64,000 bases of DNA from a bacterium HR40. Lineage in GTDB: Bacteria; Pseudomonadota; Alphaproteobacteria; Geminicoccales; Geminicoccaceae. Under the pieces are notes generated by a model. It was not told where the DNA came from. It saw nothing but the letters and a program-made list of their open reading frames with translations, and did no database searches. The stretch's first letter is position 1; every line of letters starts with the position of its first letter. Both the position numbers and the translations under genes were made by a program. This document shows, piece after piece, positions 56,560 to 64,000 of the stretch. The DNA is taken from NCBI GenBank assembly GCA_002898275.1, contig BEIQ01000001.1, positions 303,899-367,898 on the forward strand, read 5' to 3'.

Positions 56560-57153
56560 GGCGGCGGTCGATCGGGCGAGAACGGAGCCCGTCAGCCGAC
56601 GCGGCCTCCGATGGGCTGGCTCGGATTCCGCTACCCCGGGGAACACGGTCCGGCAACGCGAGCGGTCCTCGCCGGGCGGCGAGGCAAAGCCGGTAAGCCG
56701 ATACCGGTCGCGGCCCACGAGTTGGGTCCGGCAAGCCGGGCAACATTCGCTCGCGCCTCGACACCGTGGGGATGGCCGCAGTTGCGAGCTCTCCTGCAGC
56801 CGGCCGCGCGCGAGCCGTCGACATCCCCTCGCTCCGGGCAGCACCCGCAGCCGGCGATGCCGAAGGACAGGAGCGGTGTAGCGGGAAGGAAAAAGAAGCC
56901 AGGAGATTCTTTCCACCCGGGTCGATGGACGAGCCGAAGCACCGCCCGCATGTGGCACGCCCCGTGTGTGGCCCCGGCGCGCCCGCACAGTGCCCTCGCC
57001 GAACCGCCTGTCGTGCCGGCGGCGAGAGCGGCGGACGGCACCCGTCCCTGGCCATCGGCGAGCCGGCGCCCAGCGCAAGGGGCAGGGGTCGCGACCGGTT
57101 CGCCGGTGGTGTCGGAGATGGAGGTGGGGCCTCTCCGCTCGCCACGGCGCGCG
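56560..57153. other. Gene-free region with clustered small hairpins
   Basis: About 590 nt between convergent genes. Open frames run through it on both strands but have shifting, Arg/Pro/Ala-rich composition and no recognisable domain. A stretch at 56667-56740 forms successive stems: 7 bp (56667-56684), 6 bp (56690-56707), about 6 bp (56712-56728) and 4 bp (56728-56739). No known riboswitch was recognised. Confidence 0.45.
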
Positions 57154-57194
57154 GATCTGCCTGTCACCGCCACACCGGCCGTGACAGGCAGGTC
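57154..57194 (-). terminator. Terminator-like hairpin after the TRAP large permease gene
   Basis: A 14-bp stem with one G-U pair (57154-57167 with 57181-57194), capped by a further 3-bp stem beyond a C-C mismatch. It begins 18 nt after the dctM-like stop and also faces the plus-strand gene's end, so it may stop both. It has no U-run. Confidence 0.6.
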
Positions 57195-57212
57195 ATTCGC
57201 GGCTCGCGGGCT

Positions 57213-58595
57213 TCAGTCGAGGAAGCCTGTGACCCGCGGCAGCCACAGCACGATCTCGGGGAAGAAAATGCAGAGGAACAGCCCGATCAGCTGCAGGATC
57301 ACGAAGGGCACGATGCTCTGGTAGATGTCGAGGAGCGTCACCTGCGGCGGAACGATTCCTTTCATGTAGAAAAGCGTGAAGCCGAACGGTGGGGTCAAGA
57401 AAGATGTCTGCAAATTGACGGCGATCAGGATCGTGATCCAAGGGAGGAAAGCGGAAGCCTGACCGACATGGGCGGAGAAGTCGATCTTCGCCAGGATGGG
57501 GTAGAAAATCGGCAGGACGATCAGGGAGATCTCGATGAAATCGAAGAAGAACCCGAGGATGAACACCAGGATCATGAGAAAGACCACGACTTCCCATCCG
57601 GTGTCGATCCCGATGGCAGCCAGGATGTCGGCGACCATGTAGTCGCCGCCCAGTGCGCGGAAGACGTAGGAGAACAGGGTCGCCCCCATGATGATGAAGA
57701 AAACGAGGGCGTTGGTAAGGCCGGCGTTCTCGATCACCTCGGCGAGCATGTTCGAGTTCAATCGACCGTTCAGCCAGGCGAGCAAGAGGGCTCCGGCGCA
57801 TCCCACCCCGGAGGCCTCGGTGGGCGTCGCCCAACCGAGGAAGATCGAGCCGAGTACGGCGAAGATCAGGAATGCCGGTGGGATCAGGCTTCTGCCGACG
57901 AGCCGCAAGAGATCGAGGCCGCGCAGGTGATGTTCGCGGGCGAGCGGTGGCGCCAGATGGGGCCAGAGGAAACTCACCGTGACGATGTAGAGCATGTAGA
58001 GCCCGGAGAGCAGGAAGCCTGGCAGGAAAGCGCCGGCGAACAGGGTGCCGACCGGCACTTGTACCAGGTCGCCGAGAATCACCAGCATGATCGAGGGAGG
58101 AATGAGGATGCCGAGGGTGCCCGAGGCTGCGATGGTGCCACAGGCGAGCCGCTTGTCGTAGCCGCGCTCCAGCATGGTGGGCAGCGCCATGAGGGTGAGC
58201 ATGATCACCGAGGCGCCGACGATGCCGGTGGTCGCGGCCATGATGGTGCCGAGGGCGGCGACCGAGAGGGCGAGGCCGCCCGGGATTCGCCGCAGCAGCA
58301 CCTGGAGGGCGTGGAGGAGGTCGTCGGCGAGGCGTGCCTTCTCGAGGACGAGGCCCATGAAGATGAACATCGGAATGGCCAGCAGCACCTGATTGACCAC
58401 CACGCCGCCGTAGATCCGCGGCATGATGCTGGCGAACTGGACGAGTCGGAATTCGTCGAGGAACCAGCCGATGAAACCGAAGAACACGCCCGTGGCGCCC
58501 AAGGAGAAGGCGACAGGATAGCCGCAGAAGAGGGCGGCGACGAGGGACAGGAACATGACTGCCGAGAGGTGATCGGCGAGCCACTCGAAGATCAC
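57213..58595 (-). CDS. TRAP transporter large permease (DctM-like)
   Basis: A 460-residue inner-membrane protein with about twelve helices that carries out sodium-driven solute transport. Family motifs include LFCGYPVAFSLGATGVFFG, LAIPMFIFMGLVLEKARLADDL, GTIMAATTGIVGASVIMLT and LGILIPPSIMLVILGDL. TPTEASGVG occurs mid-protein. The frame overlaps the small permease by 4 nt (ATGA). A second open minus-strand frame over the same region is a shadow. It works with the small permease and the two binding proteins upstream. Confidence 0.96.
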   Translation of the reverse strand: MIFEWLADHLSAVMFLSLVAALFCGYPVAFSLGATGVFFGFIGWFLDEFRLVQFASIMPRIYGGVVVNQVLLAIPMFIFMGLVLEKARLADDLLHALQVLLRRIPGGLALSVAALGTIMAATTGIVGASVIMLTLMALPTMLERGYDKRLACGTIAASGTLGILIPPSIMLVILGDLVQVPVGTLFAGAFLPGFLLSGLYMLYIVTVSFLWPHLAPPLAREHHLRGLDLLRLVGRSLIPPAFLIFAVLGSIFLGWATPTEASGVGCAGALLLAWLNGRLNSNMLAEVIENAGLTNALVFFIIMGATLFSYVFRALGGDYMVADILAAIGIDTGWEVVVFLMILVFILGFFFDFIEISLIVLPIFYPILAKIDFSAHVGQASAFLPWITILIAVNLQTSFLTPPFGFTLFYMKGIVPPQVTLLDIYQSIVPFVILQLIGLFLCIFFPEIVLWLPRVTGFLD

Positions 58596-59155
58596 AGCTG
58601 GACCTCCCTAGGATTTCGCATTCTTTCTCGGAGCTCTGCTGGTCCGAACAGGGCTACCGCCTTGCGGCAGAGCAGAGAGATCGAGGCAAGGAGCAAGGTG
58701 AAGATGCCGAACGCCAGGATCGACTTGATCACGAAGCGGGCGGGAAGCCCGGTCGGCGCATCGGAACTCTCGAGCTGCAGCCAGGAGGTCCAGGCGAACT
58801 GGACCGCATAGGGCAGCACCAGCAGACTGTAGGGGATGGCGAAGAAAAGCGTGCCCAGGAAGTCGATCCAGTCCTTTTTGCGACGATCGAGATGGCCGGT
58901 GAACACGTCGATGCGGACGTGCGCGTCGCGCACCACCCCATAGCCGATCCAGCCAAGGAACAAAGTGGCGGCGAGATGCCACTCGAGCTCCTGCAATCGC
59001 GTCGAGCCGAAATAGGGGAGCTGGAAGCCGAGCTTGCGGGTGAGCACGTCGAAGCAAATGACGACGGTTGTCGCGAGGAACAGCCATCCGGTCAGACGGG
59101 CGACCCGGCGCAGAAAGGCATCGATCCGATCGCTGATGGCAACGAGGATGTCCAT
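58592..59155 (-). CDS. TRAP transporter small permease (DctQ-like)
   Basis: A 187-residue inner-membrane protein with four helices. The pattern LTGWLFLATTVVICFDVLTRKLG, then LQELEWHLAATLFLGWIGYGVVRDAHVRIDVF in overlapping pieces, is diagnostic of DctQ, including the E-W-H/L segment and the A-H-V-R-I-D motif. GGAGG precedes the ATG. Coupled to the large permease and preceded by the binding-protein gene with a hairpin between them. Confidence 0.94.
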   Translation of the reverse strand: MDILVAISDRIDAFLRRVARLTGWLFLATTVVICFDVLTRKLGFQLPYFGSTRLQELEWHLAATLFLGWIGYGVVRDAHVRIDVFTGHLDRRKKDWIDFLGTLFFAIPYSLLVLPYAVQFAWTSWLQLESSDAPTGLPARFVIKSILAFGIFTLLLASISLLCRKAVALFGPAELRERMRNPREVQL

Positions 59156-59213
59156 CGCCTCCTTCTCCCTCGACGGGGCAAGGATCCAGGCCGACAGAGT
59201 CGATGGGAGGCGA

Positions 59214-59237
59214 GGGGAACGGCAAGAGCCATTCCCC
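59214..59237 (-). terminator. Intercistronic hairpin between TRAP binding protein and small permease genes
   Basis: GGGGAA pairs with TTCCCC, and an inner GGC-AAGA-GCC stem lies beyond one mismatch, starting 14 nt after the binding-protein stop. Such stems protect the upstream mRNA or partly stop transcription, so binding protein can exceed permease. Confidence 0.45.
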
Positions 59238-59251
59238 CCTTCCGGATACGG

Positions 59252-60304
59252 TCAGTCCCTGAGATAGCCGAGCTCGCGCCACAGCGCGTATTCGTTGCGG
59301 AACTTCTCGAGCGACGCCCACGCCTTGGCGAACATCGGGCTCTTCGCCTTTTCCTCTTCCACCACCTGGGCCCAAGCGGTGCGCATGGCGTCGAGGATTT
59401 CCTTCGGCCACTGGTGGATCTGCACGCCCTTTTCCTTGAGCTCGCGCAGGGCCGGGCCCTGTAGCGCCTCGCCGTAGGCGAACTCCCACATCATCGTGGC
59501 ATCGCAGGCGGTCTCGATGATGGCGCGCTGGCTATCGTCCATCTCTTTCCACAGATCCATGCGGATCAAGAGGTCGTTGAGAGTCGACTGCTGGTGCCAG
59601 CCGGGGAAATAATAGTGCTTGGCGATCTGGTAGAAGCCGTACGAAATATCCATGGACGGCATGGAGAACTCGGTGGCATCGATAGTACCGAGTTGTAGAG
59701 CCTGGAAGATCTCGCCGCCGCCGATGAGCTGGGTGGACACGCCGAGCTTTTCCATCACCCGCGCGCCCAACCCGTAGAAGCGCATCTTGAGACCCTTGAG
59801 CTGGTCTAGGCTCTTGATCTCCTCGCGGAACCAGCCGGAGCCCTCGGGCGGGATCAGGCCACAGGGAATGGCCTTGACGTTGTAGGAGCCGTAGAGCTCG
59901 TCCCAGATTTCGCGGCCGCCGCCGAACTTCACCCAGGCGATGTATTCCCCGGCCGCCGGTCCGAACGGCACCGCGCCGAGCAGGTTGAACGCCGGGTCCT
60001 TGCCGTTCCAATAGCCGGGCGAGGTCCAGGCGGCGTCGAGCGCCCCGCTCGCCACCGCGTCGAAGGACTGGAGGTTCGGCACGAAGGTGTTGGGTTCGTG
60101 GAAGCGCACCTCGATGGTGCCGTTCGAGATCCGGTTGATGGTCTCGACGAGGTGCAGCTGCGTGGGGCCGAGCAGGCCGACGTTCGAGCCATACCCGCCC
60201 TGCAGATCGATCTTGATCTTCTTGGCCTCCGCCTCGGCTGCAGCCAAGTGCAGGGCCATGCCGCAGACGGCGGCAAGGGCCAGTCGGAGATGGAACATGG
60301 GCAT
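59252..60304 (-). CDS. TRAP transporter solute-binding protein, TakP/DctP7-like (copy 1)
   Basis: A 350-residue periplasmic protein: signal peptide (~1-24, LRLALAAVCGMALHLAAAEAEA), then GGYGSNVGLLGPTQLHLVE and the ligand core LKGLKMRFYGLGARVMEKLG and GTIDATEFSMPS. The YYFPGWHQQ motif is typical of 2-oxo-acid/lactate-binding TRAP proteins. Of three clustered in-frame ATGs, the one at 60304 has GGGAGGG at the best spacing; 60310 would add two residues. It is closely similar to the next gene upstream. The exact ligand is unknown. Confidence 0.93.
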   Translation of the reverse strand: MPMFHLRLALAAVCGMALHLAAAEAEAKKIKIDLQGGYGSNVGLLGPTQLHLVETINRISNGTIEVRFHEPNTFVPNLQSFDAVASGALDAAWTSPGYWNGKDPAFNLLGAVPFGPAAGEYIAWVKFGGGREIWDELYGSYNVKAIPCGLIPPEGSGWFREEIKSLDQLKGLKMRFYGLGARVMEKLGVSTQLIGGGEIFQALQLGTIDATEFSMPSMDISYGFYQIAKHYYFPGWHQQSTLNDLLIRMDLWKEMDDSQRAIIETACDATMMWEFAYGEALQGPALRELKEKGVQIHQWPKEILDAMRTAWAQVVEEEKAKSPMFAKAWASLEKFRNEYALWRELGYLRD

Positions 60305-60353
60305 CGACATCCCTCCCTGACGTTGCTTCGCGATCGCCGAGACGATCCTGAAT

Positions 60354-60372
60354 CTTCCCGCCGGGCGGGAAG
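60354..60372 (-). terminator. Intercistronic hairpin between the two TRAP binding-protein genes
   Basis: CTTCCCG and CGGGAAG form a perfect 7-bp stem with a CCGGG loop in the ~160-nt gap after copy 2. No U-run follows. It may stabilise the first cistron or attenuate readthrough. Confidence 0.45.
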
Positions 60373-60463
60373 CGCGCCGACGCTAGCAGACGTGCGCGGC
60401 GACGCAAGTCAGCGCGTGCTCCTCCCGACGCTCCCCCCGACTCCGGCGGGCGATCGGCTCCAG

Positions 60464-61519
60464 CTATTCCCGCATATGGCCTCGCGCCGCCCAGTCGCGG
60501 TAGCTCCGGCGGAAATCCTCGAGCGACTGCCAGGCGCGGGCGAAGGTCGCATTCTCGGTCTTGAGCTCCTCCACCACCTGGGTCCAGGCGGCACGCATGG
60601 CGTCCAGCACTTCCGGCGGCCAGGTACGGATCTCGACGCCCTTGGCGGCGAGCTCGGCGAGGGCCGGGCCCTGTCGGGCCTCGCCATAGCCGATCTGCCA
60701 GAGAATGGTGGCGTCGCAGGCGGCGCGCACAATAGCCCGCTGCGTGTCGTCGAGGGTGTTCCACTTGTCCCGGCTGATCATGAGATCGAGGAACGATGCC
60801 TGTTGGTGCCAGCCGGGAAAATAATAATATTTCGCCACCTGATAGAAGCCGTAGGAAAGGTCGATGCTCGGCATGGAGAACTCTGTGGCGTCGATCGTGC
60901 CGAGCTGGAGCGCTTGATAGATCTCGCCGCCGGCGATCAGCTGGGTGGAGACGCCGAGCTTTTCCATCACGCGAGCGCCGAGCCCGTAAAAGCGCATCTT
61001 CAGACCGCGCAGGTCTTCGACTCTGTCGATCGGTCGGCGAAACCAGCCGGAGCCCTCGGGCGGCAGCAAACCGCAGGGGATGCCGACGATGTTGAAGCGG
61101 CCATAGAGCTCTTCCCAGAAAGCGCGACCGCCCCCTTCTTGCACCCAGGCGAGGAACTCGGTCGTGCCGGGACCGAACGGTACCGCGCCGAGGAGCGCAA
61201 AGGTGACGTCCTTGCCGGTCCAGAAACCCGGTCCGGTATAGGCGGCATCGAGGGCGCCGCTCGCCACCGCGTCGAAGGACTGGAGCACGGGCACGAGCGC
61301 ATTGGGTTCGTGAAACCGCACCTCGATCGAGCCGCCGGAGAGGGTGTTGGCGAGCTCGACGAATTTGAGCTCGCCAGGACCCAGAACGTCGATGTTGGAG
61401 CCGTAACCGCCCTGCAGTTCGATGCGCACCTTGCCGGCAAGGACCGTTGTCGGCAGTCCAGCGAGCAGGCCGCAGATGGCCGCGACGATGGCGGCCCTCC
61501 TCGGTGCATTGCGAGACAT
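60464..61519 (-). CDS. TRAP transporter solute-binding protein, TakP/DctP7-like (copy 2)
   Basis: A 351-residue periplasmic protein with a signal peptide (AAIVAAICGLLAGLPTTVLA, cleaved near 28). It repeats the architecture of copy 1: GGYGSNIDVLGPGELKF, RGLKMRFYGLGARVMEKLG, GTIDATEFSMPSIDLSYGF and YYYFPGWHQQ. More than half of the residues appear identical between the copies. ATG at 61519 has GGAGGGAG seven bases before it; the longer frame to 61642 has no signal-like start. First gene of the TRAP operon. Confidence 0.93.
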   Translation of the reverse strand: MSRNAPRRAAIVAAICGLLAGLPTTVLAGKVRIELQGGYGSNIDVLGPGELKFVELANTLSGGSIEVRFHEPNALVPVLQSFDAVASGALDAAYTGPGFWTGKDVTFALLGAVPFGPGTTEFLAWVQEGGGRAFWEELYGRFNIVGIPCGLLPPEGSGWFRRPIDRVEDLRGLKMRFYGLGARVMEKLGVSTQLIAGGEIYQALQLGTIDATEFSMPSIDLSYGFYQVAKYYYFPGWHQQASFLDLMISRDKWNTLDDTQRAIVRAACDATILWQIGYGEARQGPALAELAAKGVEIRTWPPEVLDAMRAAWTQVVEELKTENATFARAWQSLEDFRRSYRDWAARGHMRE

Positions 61520-61716
61520 GTTTCTCCCTCCGCTCGTGTGGCAGTCGCTGCCTCTTCCGCCCGATGCGGGCACGGCACGGCTTAGCACCGCGGGCGGCTC
61601 CGGCAAACGCCGGGGGCTCGTCGCTGCGTTCGCCCATGCCAACAGGCGGACGAGCGCGGGCTGTCGAAAACGCAGGGGCGCGCCAGATTCGCCTCGGCGG
61701 CCGATCGAACGCCATC

Positions 61717-61983
61717 ATGACCGGTCCGAAGTCGCACTCCAAGCTCGTCCGCTTTCTCCTGCGCCATGCCCTCCTCGGTATCGCCTTCGGCTGGACTTTG
61801 CTCGCGCTCTTGCTTTATGCCGATCTCTTCGGACTGGCCGGTCTCGTGCGAACGAGCGATCACGGTTGGCTCGCGGTCGCGCTCCTCGCCTTTGGCTTCG
61901 CCGTCACCTTCGGCAGCGCCGCCATGGGAACGGCGGTGTTCCTCCTGGAGCGGGAAGAGGAGGGAGAGGACCGAGATCCCTAA
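61717..61983 (+). CDS. Small two-helix membrane protein (88 aa)
   Basis: A basic start (TGPKSHSKLVRFLLRHALLG) leads into a helix (~18-38, GIAFGWTLLALLLYADLFG) and a second helix (~50-75, WLAVALLAFGFAVTFGSAAMG), ending in an acidic tail EREEEGEDRDP. The pattern is reminiscent of small conserved alphaproteobacterial membrane proteins. Function unknown. Its stop overlaps the end of the convergent ChrR-like gene by 3 nt. Confidence 0.7.
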   Translation: MTGPKSHSKLVRFLLRHALLGIAFGWTLLALLLYADLFGLAGLVRTSDHGWLAVALLAFGFAVTFGSAAMGTAVFLLEREEEGEDRDP

Positions 61984-62564
61984 CCGGTTGGCCGCTCGCG
62001 GACCTCGAGGCAGAGGCACGGGCGCGGGCCCTCCGCCACCGGTTCGTGCTCGACCCGAGCGTCGCAGACCACCACATCGCCTTTTTTGTAGAAGCCGAAT
62101 TCGTCGCGCAGGCAGCCTTCGAGAACGAGCACGAACTCGCGCGCCGCGTGCCGGTGGCGCCCCGGCCCGCATCCTGGGTCCAGGCGCAGGAGGCGGGCTT
62201 CGAGTCCGTCGTCGGAAGCGGAGGGAAGGGCAGCCTCGGCGACCCCGTGCCCGACCGGCCGCCAGAACAGGCCGTCGAGCGGCAGCGGCAAGGCAGCGGG
62301 ACGCGGCGGCGGGTCGCAAGCCATGGCCAGCGAGTCGTCGGGTTCGTCGAGGCGGGCGAACAGGGCAGCGCGGCGATCCGGGTCGAGTGGTGCCGGCTCG
62401 AGGCGCTCGAACCAGAGCCCGGCTACATGTTCCAGCAGACGCAGCTGCCGACGGCTCGCCGCGCGCAGCCGCAGATGGCAGCGGACGAGGAGCGCCAGCG
62501 GTCGGGCAAGTCTTCCCGCCGCATGGGCGATCAGGAGGTCGTCGAGGTCGACGCCGCTGGTCAT
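61980..62564 (-). CDS. ChrR-like cupin anti-sigma factor with degenerate zinc site
   Basis: A 194-residue protein with a short N-terminal anti-sigma region (LLIAHAAGRLARPLALLV) and a C-terminal cupin (~95-190). The cupin metal ligands look intact: GRHRHAAREF supplies His-X-His and Glu, and ARVEHEP the third His. In ChrR the N-terminal zinc is held by His6, His31, Cys35 and Cys38. Here the H-X3-C-X2-C motif reads HLRLRAAS, keeping only one histidine. Overlaps the sigma gene by 4 nt. It probably still binds the sigma factor, but zinc-dependent control is doubtful. Confidence 0.82.
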   Translation of the reverse strand: MTSGVDLDDLLIAHAAGRLARPLALLVRCHLRLRAASRRQLRLLEHVAGLWFERLEPAPLDPDRRAALFARLDEPDDSLAMACDPPPRPAALPLPLDGLFWRPVGHGVAEAALPSASDDGLEARLLRLDPGCGPGRHRHAAREFVLVLEGCLRDEFGFYKKGDVVVCDARVEHEPVAEGPRPCLCLEVRERPTG

Positions 62565-63133
62565 GGCGGAAGATGGAAATAGGAACGCAGCCGGGCGAGG
62601 GCGAGTCTGAGGCGCGACTTCACCGTGCCGAGGGGCAAGCCGAGTTCGTCCGCGATCTCGCCTTGCGCCTTGCCTTCGAGGAAGAAGCGGCGCAGCACTT
62701 CCGCCTGCTCGGAGGGAAGATGGGCGATCGCCTCCTCGAGCCGCTCGCGCATCAACCGCGCGTCGCTCGCCTCGATGTCGGCGAGGAAGGTCTCTTCCGG
62801 TTCTTCCTCCTCGCCCGCCTCGAGGGCCATGCTCTCCGGCTCCTGACGGCGCAAGAGATCGATGCGGCGGTTGCGGGCAATGGTGAAGATCCAGGTGCTG
62901 GCGGTGGCCTTGCGGGGGTCGAACGTGGGGGCTCGCCGCCAAACCGTCAGCATCACCTCCTGGGCGAGATCCTCGGCGCGGTCCGCGGGCAGTCCGGTGC
63001 GCAGCAGATACGACTTGATGCGGGGGGCAAACCAATCGTAGAGACGCGCGAAAGCTTCGCGGTCGCGGTCGCGGGCAACCGCGAGCAGGAGGGCATCGAC
63101 GTCGGGACGCGGGTCTTTTTCCTCGCTCGTCAT
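62561..63133 (-). CDS. ECF sigma factor, RpoE/ECF11-like
   Basis: A 190-residue ECF sigma factor. Region 2 runs FARLYDWFAPRIKSYLLR to AEDLAQEVMLTVWRR with TASTWIFTIARNRRIDLLRR; region 4 has LPSEQAEVLRRFFLEGKAQ then EIADELGLPLGTVKSRLRLAL. Linked to a ChrR-type anti-sigma gene by a 4-nt overlap, it fits the group that responds to singlet oxygen or organic peroxides in alphaproteobacteria. ATG at 63133 lacks a clear ribosome site. Its own recognition promoter was not found in the 174-nt upstream gap. Confidence 0.9.
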   Translation of the reverse strand: MTSEEKDPRPDVDALLLAVARDRDREAFARLYDWFAPRIKSYLLRTGLPADRAEDLAQEVMLTVWRRAPTFDPRKATASTWIFTIARNRRIDLLRRQEPESMALEAGEEEEPEETFLADIEASDARLMRERLEEAIAHLPSEQAEVLRRFFLEGKAQGEIADELGLPLGTVKSRLRLALARLRSYFHLPP

Positions 63134-63307
63134 GGCGGGGAGTGAACCGCGGCCCGATGGTCGGTGCAAGGGTCGCGGTGCCGCGGTGCCGCGGACCGCG
63201 GACGGCAGCGCGGGAAGAACCGACAGGCCGAGGCCGCGCGGGCTCGAAGCGGTGGATCGCGGTCTCGCCTTCGCCATCGTCGGGCCGCTCGAGGGCGAAG
63301 GTGGCGG

Positions 63308-63883
63308 CTAGGGCAGGACTGCTGCAAGGGGGCCGTAGCGAGGCGCGGCGATCCAGCGGTAATAGAGCTGCTCGGGTTGGCGGAAGAGGAGGCCGACGAG
63401 CGGCTCGAAGCGATGGAAGAGTTCGGCCACGATCACGCTCTCGCCGACCTCGAGGCGCAGCGCCCCGAGCTCGGCGGCACCGCCCGGCGGGCCGACGCGG
63501 CTGGAAACCGTCGCTGCCGGCGGCCACACTCGCTGCCAGAGGACGACCGGCCGGATTCCCGTCTCGTTGCGCACCCCGCTCACGATCACCGCGCCGTCGG
63601 CAGCCGGTCCGAACGGAGCGGCGATCGCGGCGGTCGCGCGGAGCGCCTCTTCGAGATCGGCCTCGTGCAGTTCTCGGGCGCGGGCGGTGAGCTCGGCCGC
63701 AGCGGCAGCGGCGCGCCCGAGGCGATACTCGGCGAACAGCCGCCAGCCGAGGTCCAGCACCCCGAGCAGGAGCAGCACGAGCACCGGCGCCACGAGCGCG
63801 AACTCGACCGCTGCCACCCCGCGATCCGAGGCGAGCGAGCGAATGGGGGAGGGCAGGCGGATACGGATGGGCGACCAGGTCAT
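63308..63883 (-). CDS. TadE/TadG-like pilus assembly protein
   Basis: A 191-residue pseudopilin-like protein. The N-terminal DRGVAAVEFALVAPVLVLLLLGVLD (split as GVAAVEFALVAP and VLVLLLLGVLDLG) is the TadE signature with its conserved glutamate and one membrane helix (~25-45). The rest is an extracellular beta-rich region with GESVIVAELFHRFEPL. The ATG overlaps the stop of a similar gene upstream (ATGA). It belongs to a Flp/Tad pilus cluster that continues beyond the window. Confidence 0.85.
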   Translation of the reverse strand: MTWSPIRIRLPSPIRSLASDRGVAAVEFALVAPVLVLLLLGVLDLGWRLFAEYRLGRAAAAAAELTARARELHEADLEEALRATAAIAAPFGPAADGAVIVSGVRNETGIRPVVLWQRVWPPAATVSSRVGPPGGAAELGALRLEVGESVIVAELFHRFEPLVGLLFRQPEQLYYRWIAAPRYGPLAAVLP

Positions 63884-64000
63884 TCGGTGGGGAAGGGTTC
63901 GTTGCGCACGGCGGTGGCAGCGGCGATGGTGATGGCGCCCTCGGGCGGGAAGAACGCGCCCACGAGAGGGGTGACGAAGCGCCACCGGTAGCGGGCCCGA
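63880..64000 (-). CDS. TadE-like protein, C-terminal fragment at window edge
   Basis: The last ~39 residues of a minus-strand gene whose start is outside the window. The end RYRWRFVTPLVGAFF, then the EGAITIAAATAVRNEPFPTE portion, is typical of TadE proteins (a pilus-like exposed domain ending in an RNEP motif). It overlaps the next gene by 4 nt, giving tandem TadE-type genes. Confidence 0.75.
   Translation of the reverse strand, partial: RARYRWRFVTPLVGAFFPPEGAITIAAATAVRNEPFPTE

Noticed and set aside
59532-61742. A 736-codon frame spanning both TRAP binding-protein genes
   Set aside because: An alternative frame that stays open in both copies only because the paralogues are similar; the true frames have signal peptides and ribosome sites.
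63173-63200. Short GCGGTGCC / CCGCGGA repeats
   Set aside because: Only two or three imperfect copies in GC-rich spacer; no CRISPR or VNTR pattern.

Overview
This very GC-rich window carries gene families and gene orders typical of Alphaproteobacteria. Examples are class I lysyl-tRNA synthetase, an F1-only atpHAGDC operon, a lysC-ptsP-prfA-prmC cluster, rsmB-purH, ECF sigma/ChrR and an Rrf2-type SUF regulator next to sufB. The pattern fits a chromosomal segment of a Rhodospirillales- or Geminicoccales-like bacterium, but the genus cannot be fixed from the sequence alone. Most genes lie in tight same-strand runs with 4-nt stop/start overlaps. No rRNA, CRISPR array, insertion sequence, phage or integrase gene was seen.

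Layout. 1-1.5 kb: Fe-S assembly (sufB, truncated at the window edge, and its Rrf2 regulator), with a promoter that carries an inverted repeat. 1.8-4.8 kb: a trimethylamine-dehydrogenase-type flavoprotein coupled to an EamA exporter. 5-8.4 kb: class I aspartate aminotransferase and convergent katG. 8.6-19 kb (minus): lysC, a nitronate monooxygenase homologue, ptsP, rodZ, ispG, hisS, prfA and prmC. 19-24.6 kb: a FemAB-like protein, a small membrane protein, a quinone oxidoreductase, an RraA-like and DapA-like pair, a Sel1 protein and a broken Mut7-C RNase gene. 24.6-27.4 kb: sdaA-glyA (serine/glycine metabolism). 27.5-32.4 kb (minus): atpHAGDC.

32.6-36.3 kb is the most interesting block: SDR, NIPSNAP, acyl-CoA dehydrogenase, APH-type kinase and a small DUF6285-like protein in one operon. 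This set matches the Pseudomonas levulinate (Lva) logic, in which a 4-hydroxyacyl-CoA is phosphorylated and then isomerised. It is followed by a queuosine-precursor transporter, tRNA-Pro, and a stand-alone receiver convergent with a degenerate EAL protein.

39-47 kb: ilvB-ilvH-ilvC, class I lysS, rsmB, purH. 47-50 kb: a possible 30-residue membrane peptide, an SCP2-type thiolase, a GST with a long disordered tail, and tRNA-Lys. 50.5-52.9 kb (minus): tRNA-Thr, a TauE/SafE exporter, a 60-residue membrane protein and meaB. 53-56.6 kb: a single-chain indolepyruvate ferredoxin oxidoreductase. 57-61.5 kb (minus): a TRAP transporter with two paralogous keto-acid-type binding proteins, each followed by a hairpin. 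61.7-64 kb: a small membrane protein, an ECF sigma factor with a ChrR-like anti-sigma factor that has lost its N-terminal zinc ligands, and two TadE-like pilus genes, the second cut by the window edge.

All functions come from reading motifs and gene order. No database search was run.
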